Positions 1-29,634 of a stretch of 64,000 bases of DNA are shown piece after piece (the stretch's first letter is position 1; every line of letters starts with the position of its first letter). The translations under genes and the position numbers were made by a program. Source of the stretch: Taeniopygia guttata (lineage: Eukaryota; Chordata; Aves; Passeriformes; Estrildidae); NCBI RefSeq assembly GCF_048771995.1, contig NC_133024.1, positions 9,002,001-9,066,000 of the forward strand. The letters are read 5' to 3'. The notes under the pieces are model-generated. The model saw only the letters and a program-made list of their open reading frames with translations, did not search any database and had not been told where the DNA came from.

Positions 1-3000
1 AGTAACAAATCCAGGGTTTTGTTTGTTTTCTTAAGCAAGTAGGAACATTTCAAGAAGTCTACCTGAACCACCTTATCCAGGCATTTTTAGAAACCAGACT
101 ATCAGCCACAGCATTTATAACTGTGCTCTCTGATAAACACCATAGCACAATTACCAAAGTGACATAAATCAGCATTAGTTGCCTCCTAATTCTTTAAGAG
201 TTGTTTAAGAGCAGTTGACTTACTGAGTTTCTAGGAAAACCAAAATACCTCAAAGTAAACATTGGTCAGGATACCTGTCATTGCTGGGAAAAAAGCAGTA
301 ACACTGTATGGGCAAGACTGGCAGAGGATGTGGCCTGCAGTTTCCTGTACTTCAATATTCATCTAGTAATCTATGTCACAGCATAAATTCAGACAAATGC
401 TGTTATAAAACCATCACTTGGCAGCTGTAAAAGCACCTTCTGGGTGTCTACAAACACTTCAGCCAGAAGCATCAACCCCTTGCTATGTGGGTAGAACCTG
501 CTGGGAATACCCACTCCTGAGAAGGGGAAAAAAGTCTTCTGGGCCTCTGTAATTGCAATATCCTTTATGCTTTCTCCTCTGAAAGGCTGCAACAAAGACA
601 GCAGAGTTGCTCCAGTTGTAAGAAACAGTCATACTCTGTTCCACAAATTGGCAGTGTCAGTGGTTTTGCTCAATATTTGTTTCTTGGTACCAGGCTACAG
701 ATTATGTATGCTCTGAATATTTAGCATATCATATACCCTTTAAACCATCCTAATGGAAAACTGTTTCATCAATCAGAGGTGTGTTGCATGTGTGTTGTTA
801 TTCCAGTGTAGATGAATGATCACTTATCTTTTATCTAAGTGAAATCTCTTTTGTATTCATGCTTACTCTAACTCTTGTAGTTTTTTTTGAAACTTCATTC
901 CACTTATCGTGCACCCAAGAGCATGTTCTTACTATTTTTCTTCTTAAACCTGAGAGTAAAATTCCAGCCTGTGGAAAAGTTTGGAGACTTCTTCAGGGAA
1001 GCTTCTTCTTTGACTATGCACAATATATACCTTTTTGCCACTTTTCCTCTCCATACTTTCTTTAGTTTATTCCATGAATACACAAAATTCTGTATGATGA
1101 CTTCACCAGTACAGAGTCTTCAGGCTGCTTAATTGCCCTCATAACATCTTCTGGCCCCTTTCTGGGAAAGCTGGATGTCAAGAGCAAAGGGTCTTCTATC
1201 TCATTACCCAGCACTGAAGCTCATGAGCGTCCTCTGGCAAGAAGTTCTAGTGACCTGCTGGTTTGCACCATTATGTCTTCTGGGAAGAGTTTTAGCCCTT
1301 TACTACCCTTCTATGTCTTCATCTCTTTTATCACCTTCACAAGAACAGCCATGTAATCTAACACTGCTGAACTTGATTTCTATGAGGTGCTGAATGGTCA
1401 CTTCCTCGAGAACTGTTAGAAGTTCATCAGAAGGTGTGGTGGGTTTGCTGTTCTTCCAGGTATATTGAAGGACAAATGGTCCCTGAATACTTGAATACAC
1501 GGCTTTAGGTTTTTCTGCAGTGTTCCTCATGGCTTTTCCAGGGAGGGGATAAACACCAGAGGAGCTCTGCTCAACCAGAAAACATGCTGCAGTTTAATTC
1601 CTCTACCATTATGTTTGAGACAGAGATGGGGATGTGTCACTGACAGGCTGCAGCCATGAGATAAAGAAATCAGCTTCACTTAGTAACAGCACAGCCCAAA
1701 GCAGATGTGCAAAGAGGGGACAGCACAGTGGCCAAGCCAGCCGAGTGAGCTCACGAGGCTTCTCTGCTGCCTGCACCTGTGCAAAGGGGACACTCGGCTC
1801 CAGCACTCCTGGCCACAGCTGTGCTGTTTTGCTCTTACACTTCTGCCTCTCTGCCTCCTTCTTTAAGATCAGATGGAATGTTCAAGAACCACTTCAAAAA
1901 GCTGGAAAGGGGACATAGTTCATTGGTGGTTAAGCAGCTCAGAACCTGTGGAGAGAGTGCATGAAATGACTGATGATGGTAGAGCAGGCATTCAGCTCTA
2001 GCACAAGCATGTGCTAGGGCTATTCTGATGTTGGCTATTGGCATGTTTACATTATTTTCTGGAGTATACATTTGCTTGACTAATATATATTTGTAATTGT
2101 GGTAAAATGTTTAAAAATATCTTTGTGTCTGTGATTTTAGCCAGTATCTGAAGGAATGGGAAGAGGCAACATCTTCCTACCCCTTCATGACAGCTTAAAA
2201 GGAGGTAGCTGGGAGAGTTCTCTTTGCAGTGATAGGGCTGATTTCAGTAGGATTTGGAGTATATCCTTAAATATGGGGCTCAAAGAACACCTCAAAGCCC
2301 TCGCTGCTGTCACTGCCTCAGGAGCAGCACCTCACTGGTGAGCGTCTCTCCACTACGTGTGGTTCTTGTGGAGGCTGCAGGAGCAGGGGAGGGGGAAAAT
2401 GCTCAGTCTCACTCTTCTCACGTCTCAGAATGAAAACACACTTCAGGCACCTGGTACACTTGTTTTTCATGAAATGAAGATGTAGTTTTCCACTGAGCTG
2501 TGATCACAACAACCCACACCACAGAGATATTCAAATGGGGAGAAACGAATTGATTACTGGGTACCTTACTGGTACCACTGTGACCCATTAATTGTATTAA
2601 TTCCTTTTCTGGAGTGACCTGAACAGAATCAGAATGATATCTTCAGATTCCTAGATTGTTTTGGGGTTTTTTTTCCCTAGGGGTGCAATTATAGAACTTA
2701 CACTACAAAGCAAACATGAAATTTAATACATTATAACTTCTGCACTAAGAAGGATTCTTACATACTTCCAAATCATATGGAAACCCTGAGCTGGCAGCCT
2801 TTTTTCAGCTTCCATACAAAACCAAAAACTTGCTGAACTTATGAGTTCAAAATTCCCAGGAGCATATTTAGGATTCCTAGGCATAAATTATGTGAGCATG
2901 TCCAGTTTTTGAAGCCTGAGAAGGTGCAATGAAGTGCCACGTGTGCTTTCTTCAACTGGACAATAAGGATAACTTTGGCCTGTGGATGACAATAAGCCAA

Positions 3001-6000
3001 TGCTGGAACACAACCATTTGACAAAGGAGGACACAAGAAAGAGCAAAAATGGTGACCTAGTCTACATCTAAAAGGAATCAAAAGTTAACTCACTCTAATG
3101 AACACAGTATTTTATTTCTTTGTTGGTTTTTTTGCTTTGTTTTCCCATATAAATGTGATTTAAATAAATGGACAGATAGATCTGATGAAGCACTCAAATT
3201 CACAGTGACTGATGATAGATACTGCACTGAATTTTGCTTCTCTACTGTAGTGCATCTCCATTAAGGCAATTTCAGTTAATCTCACTATGGATTCATTAAT
3301 CAAGTGTAGTCAGGATGTCTGAAGGGAGATAATGAGGGGGAACAATGGCCTATTGTTTGGATCTTATTCTTCAGCTAGTTATTTTGTTTATCATGTTCCA
3401 TAATATTTGTACCCTGATAAATAAGTTCCAGTTTCAATTAGTTATCATAACAGATGACTGGGACATCTTTACTTACAAATTCAAAATCATTCCATAAATA
3501 GATCAATTTATTTTGTGCTCTCGTTACATCACATGCCTATACAGTATCAGTTAGCAGTGAAATGGAAAGAAGGTGGACCTGTGCATTTTAAAATTTCCTT
3601 CCTTTATCCAAAGATGTAAGCATCCACGGAGATAAAGTCCCTAATCCCACATCTTTTTCTCTAAGCACTAACATCCTGCAGTATCAGCAGTCCTTAGTGT
3701 CTTCCAAAATTTCTCCTCTAAAATGCCCAAGAAAAGATTTGTTCATTTTTTACTTACTTTTTACTCATTTAGGATTACATACTGTATATCTGCCCCACAT
3801 AAAGCTGTCACTATATTACTTAAAAAAAAAAAAATAGTTGAGGTTCTAAGAGCCCGGTGGGTTTGGAGACTGCTGAAGATGGGAATGTTTATAAGCTCTG
3901 TGATATTAACTGCAGCACTCAACCTCAGGTGACATAAAGCATGCAAAAAGGAACTTTCTGTCAGTTTTATTATTTCTAAAAAGGTTCCCCTTGAAAGAGA
4001 AGAGTGACCTTGCTCTGCTGAGCTGACATATGCCACTGAATTAATGGCTAGGCTTTGCTGTAGGGAAGCTTGCAGAAACATTACAACTCCAATGGCTGAG
4101 TTTGCTGCGAACATTAATCAGAGGAACCAAGATGATGTATCAAACACTCATTTAAAAGTAATAAAAACTCTCTTTCTGCCCCCCTCCCCCAATTTCTTAG
4201 AATTAGCTTATTGTTGGTCATTACCTGTTGTCAAGGGTAAGACTGCAGTAGGGCAGTGAAACTCGTGTAAGGGCTTTCTGAAGTTTGCTTACTCTTCAGA
4301 AAAAGAACAAACGAGCTTTTGGGACGGTCAGACTTGACTGTGGCTTAGAGGTTATTTTTTTAATATTGTTATTATCTGGAAAGTCGTTTGAAGGAACACC
4401 TTCCACTGAACAGCCACATTCCACCTCCTCTGCCAGAGCACACTGGTTGCCCCACTTGTGGGTGTGCTGGCCAGGCATGGGGATTCCTGTAAAACTGAAC
4501 CTTTGGGGCTGGATTCTTCTCAGCTCCTCTTCAGGCTTGTATTTTTGTCATCACTTAAGGCAAGCATGTTTGTGAGTAATTTCTCTCACACAGGAAATCC
4601 AGCAAAACCCTGCAAGGTCAGGACCTAGATAACACACAGCATTATTAAAATCATACTGTTTAAGTAAGCAGGAAAGGACTTTAATTGAAGCTGCTAGGTG
4701 CTTTGGTTTTAAAATGTGAGCATTTGTCTGTGAATTCAGCGGGTTTGAAGAGGAGGAAGTTTCAGGAGAGGAAAGAAGTTGGTATTTAAGGGATTAAAGA
4801 TCAAAGCCTGCAATGCTTATGTAGTGTTTAACCAGCCTTTACCCAGGCAGTGCTCCCCTCTACTGCAGTGATGGTTTTGTGGAGGGTGGATTCCAGGCTC
4901 ACCCCTCGGTGTTTCTGCTCATGTGTAAATGAAGGGTAGAAAAAGGATAGCAGGGAGGTGGAAGCGCACATCATGCCAAATCCTTAACTGTCATTTTCAT
5001 AGCTCCTCTGAGCTTGTCACACATCCTTAACCTTCTTTTAAAGTCATTTTCTTTTCATGGTTTTGTGTGCCACTGAAAGTCACTTTTAATTAAATGTCAT
5101 ATAAATAATAAAGTCTTAATTACATAATTATTGCAAATACCTGAACTGGACAGACTGCCAGAAGAGCACTAGGAGTGACTTTTCTCACTGGCAACTAAGA
5201 GTGCTCTGCAGCAACTGGGCAGGATTGATGGTGCTCAAAATTCAGGGTCAATGTGCATTTAAAGAAAGTGGAGTCAGGTCCCTTCCCCTCCTTGCACATT
5301 TTGCAATACTCACTTGCACAAAACTTTCCGAGTCTTAAGACTGGCATGTCTTAAACTGCTTCCTTATTTAGTCCCTCACAAAGCTGTTTAATGAACACAG
5401 CACTTTTTTTTTTTTTGCCAGACCAAACTGCCTCTTTGCTCAGATGCCCTACATGGCTGACCCTTCCAGAGGAAGACTTACAGACCTTGCAAAAAAATCC
5501 CACCCTGGTTTGACTTCAGGAACAGCAGCTGTGCCCTCCTCTCAGCTGCCCCAGTTCCTGCCCAGGGCAAGGTGCCCCTGGAAAGCACTGGGGACAGGGT
5601 TTCTAGTGTGACTCCAACTGGGTTATTGGGAATTACGTGCCTCGTGGCAGCTGGGATTTAGGTCTGAGAGACTGAGGCTGGTACCACTTATAGGCACTGA
5701 TAAAACAGCTGCTCTGTGTTTACTTTGGAGAGTGCAGTTTATTCACCTGGAGGAGTATTAGTTATGATTAGCTTATTTTTTAAATTCAGCTTTGCTTTTC
5801 CAGTCCTTTTCCACCGTTAAAATTAGGGTGTTTGATCTGAGGCCTCATGGTGGCAGGTCTGTTCAAAGTCCATTTTTTTCCCCTCTCTCCCCCACCTCCA
5901 GGCAGCTACTGAACACCAGGCCATGATAACAACCAGTCTTTTATAGAGTCATTTTTAAGCCAGTTAAAAATGCCATTTTAGTAGATTGCTCTATTTGAGT

Positions 6001-9000
6001 TAGCAGGAACAAGCTGTATCTTTTTTATTGCTTTTGACTGGTGAAGTGCAAGGTTTAGGCCGTGTTTCATGTGGGCTATAAAGTTATATTAATGTGTTGG
6101 TTAGTGGTCAGAAGTTCTGTATGTGTAACTAATGTGTAAATAGGAAAAAATTCCCTGTGGTACAGAGGTCATGATGTTTTCTCTTTTGTTGCTTCCCTTA
6201 TCCTTTGGAGAGTCGCTTAATCTTTTACACAAATTCTCATTTTTTCTACAGAAGTGAGGATTTTTTTGGTGGTGTTTGGTTTATGGATTTTTTCCCACAG
6301 AACATCCAAAAAGCTATAAATTGCTATCTTGCCATCTGGGAAAGTAGGAGACAATTCCTTTGATTATCTATGCAAGAAGATAAGCTAGCAGAGTGGAAAT
6401 ATTCATCCCTGCTTGGTAACTCTTTCATTCTCAGAGTGGTCTCCTCCTTCTGAAGGGACTGGAACCATCAGGGAATAGAACAAATGAATCAAATCCTCAT
6501 CTCCACTTATCCCCATCAATCAGAGCAGCAAGAGAAGGCTGTTCTCTTGAGGGCTGCTGTGTCTGCTTTCAAAAAAGAGGGGAGAAGACAAGTGTCTGTG
6601 GCAGGCAAGGAAATTGAGCAACATGCTGAGCTCCCTTTTTATTACTTCCAGTGTCCACATTTGCCCCTATACAGCTTACATGGTTTGGGTAGTCTAAGCA
6701 TGAATGGAAGGTAAAAATTAAAATTCATGGAGGAATTTGAAGAGATTTACAAGTATGAGAGGGCCAGTACAAAGCCTTTGACACATGCAGGACTTAAAAG
6801 ATATTTTGAATAGGACTTGAAGCAAAATATAATGGCCCAGAATTTATGACAGAAGGCAACCACATTGCTGAGCAGTGTGAATTGTCCAAAGAAAAATATG
6901 GGATGAATATCTCCCATCATGATTATTTATCAGGATAACTGCAGTCAGTTTTGGCTCAAAGGTTGGTTTATAGACACAGGGAAGCTCTGACTAGCTTGTC
7001 ACAGACAAGAACCTCTCCTATGATATGTCCTACAAGGAAAGGATATTTCATAAGAGAAAGACATGGATTGCAGAAGTTGTTGTTGTCTTATTATTTGCAT
7101 ACCATACCATATTATTTTCTAGGGAAAATGATAGGCTATTTACAGCCTAAACCAGACAATCAACTGCAGACTGTCCAAATTAAAATAAACAACAATTACA
7201 TTGCACTTATCCCTTTAAAAGGATGTTTTAAAGTTCCTGGATTTCAGGGAATAAATGATATAGGAGAAGGAAGAATGTTTTCAAATACTTAAAAGTATCT
7301 TTGATAATTTTTATGTTAGTTTGGAATACTGAATGGGAAGAGATGAAAGTTAATGCGTTGATTTTTATAGAAATTATTTGATCAGTCCTTGTGCAGGAAA
7401 ACACAGTTGTTTCTCCCTCTGCCCATGCCTCCATTAGATTTTAGTGAGCAAATTAGTATTTGCTTAACATATCCCTGGGTAGCTCTTGCATGAATTGAGC
7501 CAGAAAAACCACTTAACTTTATAGGATGCTGAATCCTGGTATCAAAAGTCAATAGCATATTTTCTCTTAGTAGCTTTGCATTTACTTTAAAAGCTTCTCT
7601 TCACCTGGAAATAAGGCCTGTCCATATCTTCACAAAGTAGGTGTTCCCTGACACTAATGCAGTGACTGACACTACTGAAAGTAATAGTCCCATTCCCTTT
7701 GCAGCCAGGAGCTCCTAAATCTGCTTTTCGTTATCAGTATAATGGGGTTGGATACATTTTTAAAAGGTGGTGCCTATTGATTACTTAATGGAAAAAGTTA
7801 GTATAGAGAACTGCTGAAGCAGCCCTATTCAGTGCTCTCCAGTGCAGCAACACCATTATCTAGAACAGTGGAAATCATCCTGTAACCCTTATTAATATTT
7901 AATAAGGATGAAGCAACACTGAAGTACACTACCAAATAGCCCCAGGCTCCTGCACATGTAGGATATAAGGTTGTTTCGAGGGTCAAAAAAGAATAACTGC
8001 TCAAGCTGTTTATAGGTAAGACCAACGCTAAACAGTGTTTTCCCTCTTGTTCCTTTCAAACTATTTCCAGCACATCTGCACTTTAATATACACTTATTCC
8101 TACTAGACATATTGAAGTGTTGGAATGCAACAGAAAGGTCAGTGTGTGTTTAGAGATTGCTGAGACAATTTTATACTTTCCCTTCCCGGTACTGCTGTGA
8201 ATCCCAGGCTCCCCTCTCCCTCCTGCTCCATGCTGCAGGGCACATTTGGCTGGGCTGACAAGCTAGTCAAAGGTGTTAATCCTGTCTAATAGAACCATAA
8301 TCCTCAGGGCTGTGTTTTTATATCATACTATTGAGCTAACCCCTTGTCACAGGATGTTCTTCATCTACTTAATAACAAAGATCTTTATGGGAATTTTAGA
8401 TAAAATTAAATGTGCAATACAAATTGTAATTTTCAGTTTCACAATGTAAAACCAAACAAATAAACCACAATGTTTAGACAACAGAGATTTTACAATCAAT
8501 TAAGAGGAGAGCTGTGTGATTTTTATATTTTCTTTTTTTTTTCCCCCTCAGTGGATAGTAAATGTCATTATAATTGTCCGAAAATATTCACAAATCTGGG
8601 TCAGTTTCTTCAAATAACCTTTGGCTGGAAATATTTTTCAGGTTATATGTGCCCAGAAATAAAGGGAGGGGTGGGGGGAGGGTGGGTAAAAGAGGATGTT
8701 ATTCCTTTAAGCTGCACTGCTTAGAATATGGAGCCAAAATATGTGTAGAATTTTCCATATGACTCTGCTCAGGCTCCCACTGCTATGTCCACATTCATTT
8801 TTTGGGGGAGGTAGCAGTACTGGTTAATAAATAAGTCTGGGAAAACAGGGAAATACATCAAGGAGGGATTTCTCCTTAATTTCTCTAGAAGCTGGTCCAT
8901 GCCAGCATTAAGCGTGCCTGCAGTGTGAAGGCAGGAAAAGGCACTGGCTCCCAAACCAGTCCTTTGCTCCTCCTCTTTTGTTGCCCAAAAGATGTTCTAC

Positions 9001-10548
9001 CTCTGTTGCTTCTGGGGCTGCTTCATGACAATTCTTGCCTGGTGGAGAAGATTGGAACTCTGTAATAGGAAAGCTGGGAGCTCACAAGCCTTTTGAGGCT
9101 TGTGAAGTTCCTGGGTTGACAGCAAAAAGAGGAAGCTGGAGATGCCAGGTGAAGAGTGCACAGTGGGTGCTTTAGAAATCTGGGGGAGATGAAAATATGA
9201 CTCATGTGGCTGGGGGTGGGGGAAGAAAGCAATGGAACAAGGAACTAGTTTGGCTGAAATCACATGGGCAAGATAAAAGGATGAATAACTACAGGAAAAG
9301 CTGTAGCCCAGATACTCTGAAATCACTTATTAAATCAGACAGAATGTATTTATTTTGTGGTTTGCTATTTTAGTTCAGTGTTTTTTTTCCTCCAGAGGGG
9401 ATTTTGAATACTCAAAAATCACTGAGATTTTATTGCCTCATGTATAATAGTGAACCCTGCTCAAGAGCTCTCATACTGCATTAAAGATTTTCATTTAGTA
9501 TGGAAGAGGAAAGTACTTAAAAAACCTGAAGTCATTTTAGAGTTAGCTGTGAGTATTGGTGAAGACATAAAAGCAAGCTTTTAAAAACACTATAGAGGGG
9601 ATAGATGTCCAAATTCTGGCTGTTTCTAGGACCACACTTAAAGGGACGCCAACTTGGCATCAATGCCGATTTTATGCATTTTGCCCCCATGGGCAGTGCA
9701 GTGTCAGGCAGCTCTGTCTGGGCATGTCTGACAGGTATTTCTGTATGACCCCACTCCTCAAAATCTGCTGTGCCACTTCCCTCCTTTCCATGTCATTTAT
9801 CCACATACAGAAAGAGTACAAACTAGAAGGAAGTCAGAGCAATCCATTCACTGTCTCTTAATAAGCAGCTCAGGTGATGCAGCTTTGTCAAATAAAGCTG
9901 TGGCATGGCAGAAAATTGTACCCATTTATGTTTAAAAATTGGAATTTTTAATTGGGAAATCGGGAAGAAAAGCACAAGGCCTGCCTGATTATTCTGTTAC
10001 TTACTCCCTCTGCAATGTGTGCATTTTGGACAAGATGTATTCATAATCCTCATTCATAATCCTGAGTCCTGGCTCATTCCTGATGATAAAGAACCATAAA
10101 TTGTCTTCCCAGCTGAAAAAATACATTGTATAAATTGCCGCAATTTACACCACCAAAACCAAGTCTATTGCTTGTACCGTATTTATGATGACACCATTTT
10201 TTTTTTTTTAACTCATAAATAAGTCTTTCTTACCTGCAAATAATGTATGGTTATTTACATACATAAATAATGTGAAATAGATGTAGAAGAACTCATAATC
10301 CATTACCTAATTAGTATTTGAAGCAGTATTTTTTCTCTTAATTATTTTTCTACTTCTGCCTGTACATTTTTTTCCCCCTACAGTCGCCTCATATTTTGTT
10401 TCTAGCTGGATGTAGCAGTTCATGGTCCACTGATATGGGAGGGATTTTTAACACCAACAGGTGGCTTGACAGTTTTATTTAAGTCTTAATAACAGAACAA
10501 AGCAAAACATCACCAGTGAGTCAAGGTTTGTCTTCTCTTCTTTTTCAG
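1..10548 (+). other. SAMSN1: Probable SAMSN1 upstream intron; no exon found
   Basis: The first recognised exon opens at a good acceptor (pyrimidine tract plus CAG at 10546-10548), so the sequence before it should be intron. I looked for the short lysine-rich first exon expected in this family (a Met start followed by about 19 residues and a phase-0 donor) and did not find a convincing match. Apart from AT-rich single-copy-looking DNA, short A/T runs and a small direct repeat near 10039-10063, nothing was recognised. Alternative 5' exons of other isoforms could be hidden here. Confidence 0.6.
10039..10063. repeat. Small direct repeat, two 12-bp copies, period 13
   Basis: ATTCATAATCCT occurs at 10039-10050 and again at 10052-10063, separated by one base. 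It is a minor local duplication in AT-rich intron sequence with no obvious function. Confidence 0.8.
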
Positions 10549-28114
<17,566 letters not shown>

Positions 28115-28464
28115 TTCGGTCCTGCTGCTTTTCTGCAGATTTTCAGAAAAGACAATCCCATTTGTCAGTGTGATGGCACAGAAGCAGAACACAAAATAGT
28201 CTCAACACTGAAAATCTACTTTTTTTCTGATCCATGATGCTCTAAGCTGTTTCATATGTGGGCACTTGATAGATAAATGTTAGTTGATAATAAGAATTTC
28301 TCATGTTTTTCTTTTCAATGAATCCACAGGTATTTCCCTGAAAAAGTTTATACAGAAGTATTTATAAATATTTGTACAGTGAATGCATTTTCTATAATAG
28401 TAGAGAATTTTTTTTAGGTACTGGTTCATAATCTGGAGATGTTAATTTCTGGGACTGTCCAAAA

Positions 28465-28489
28465 TGTAAATATTGTACATATTTATTTT
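28465..28489 (+). promoter_or_regulatory. SAMSN1: Paired Pumilio-type elements and adjacent AU-rich element
   Basis: TGTAAATA (28465-28472) and TGTACATA (28474-28481) both fit the Pumilio response element UGUANAUA and are separated by one base. ATTTATTTTA follows immediately. All lie 350 bases after the SAMSN1 stop and upstream of the first AATAAA, so they would be in every 3' UTR form. Confidence 0.6.
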
Positions 28490-28580
28490 AAAAAATATAT
28501 GGATTAATCACACTGTCTCTATTTTCAGCTGTGTTTTGCTGATTTGTGTACAGAATATATTTTCGTTGATATATCATCAT

Positions 28581-28586
28581 AATAAA
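28581..28586 (+). promoter_or_regulatory. SAMSN1: Poly(A) signal AATAAA, proximal
   Basis: AATAAA in the SAMSN1 3' UTR, 467 bases after the stop codon. It is the nearest canonical hexamer. Confidence 0.55.
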
Positions 28587-29119
28587 AAGGTGGATACAGT
28601 CACACCCTACTTTGAAAAGTACCAAGCCAATTCTCACTAATATTAAAGATGTTTCACACCACTGTTCTCCCAAACAAGCTCTAAAGTAGACTGTCATTCC
28701 TGCACTTTTTCCTGGAGGCATGAGAGAACTGGGGTGAATGTCAATTTGGTTTTCTGTGGTCCTTATCTTGTGGAAGAACAGAGCCATCCGAATGGCTTAT
28801 GCAGTGGCAATTTTTTTATGATTCCTTTCACACCTGTTCTCATTTGTCCCAAGCATTATACAGAGAATTCAAACTCAGAGGAATAAGCCATCAGGATCAA
28901 TGCTATGCTTTTATGACAACGTTTTGTGAAGATGTTGCTTTTTGTGTGTGGTGTGAAGTTTGTTACTAGAGTATGTGTTTGTATATAGAACTTGGGAAGC
29001 TAACACGGTTATTGTACAAGACTGTCTTTCATATAAGATTTTATTGTCTTTTCCCAGTATATTTCACAATGGAATACACATTTTAACTGCCTGTCTTCTT
29101 TTAGAGTACTTCCTTCAGT

Positions 29120-29125
29120 AATAAA
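29120..29125 (+). promoter_or_regulatory. SAMSN1: Poly(A) signal AATAAA, second
   Basis: AATAAA about 1.0 kb after the SAMSN1 stop, with T-rich and GT-containing sequence downstream (tgtgtttaag). It could serve a longer 3' UTR. Confidence 0.5.
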
Positions 29126-29628
29126 CAGAATCATGTGTTTAAGCCCTTTAAAAATATTTGATTTTTAATGTGGTCATTACATTTCAAACACTGCTCTCTT
29201 CTAAGGCTAACACAGTAAATAGTAATTCCACTGAGCAATTTAGCATGCATAAGAATCTGTGTATCAAGTCAATAGGGGGACTTTTTGCTCAGTCATTTGT
29301 CACAAAATTTCCATAATTTAAGGAATTTTGCATTTATGTTAAAGAGTTTCCACATATTGCTGACAGCTTGAAAGAAAATCACCCCAGAACAGATGAAACA
29401 CAAAAAGTTCCGCCCCAAAAAGAGTATTTCTGAAGAAGCTATAAACAAATGGAAAGCTTTTTCTCCCTTTCTTTTTCTTTTCCCCAATGCAAGTGCTTTC
29501 TGTATTTTCATGACTTCTCAAAAGACTACTGCTGTCAGACTCCTAACACACAAGCCTGCTTTGAAGACTGTAGTATAAAATCACAGTTTTAGAAAATTGC
29601 ATGAACAAGATTTCAAAGATTTGGAGTA

Positions 29629-29634
29629 AATAAA
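29629..29634 (+). promoter_or_regulatory. SAMSN1: Poly(A) signal AATAAA, third
   Basis: AATAAA about 1.5 kb after the stop, followed by ctctgttt. It is the most distal candidate considered for SAMSN1. Confidence 0.35.
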
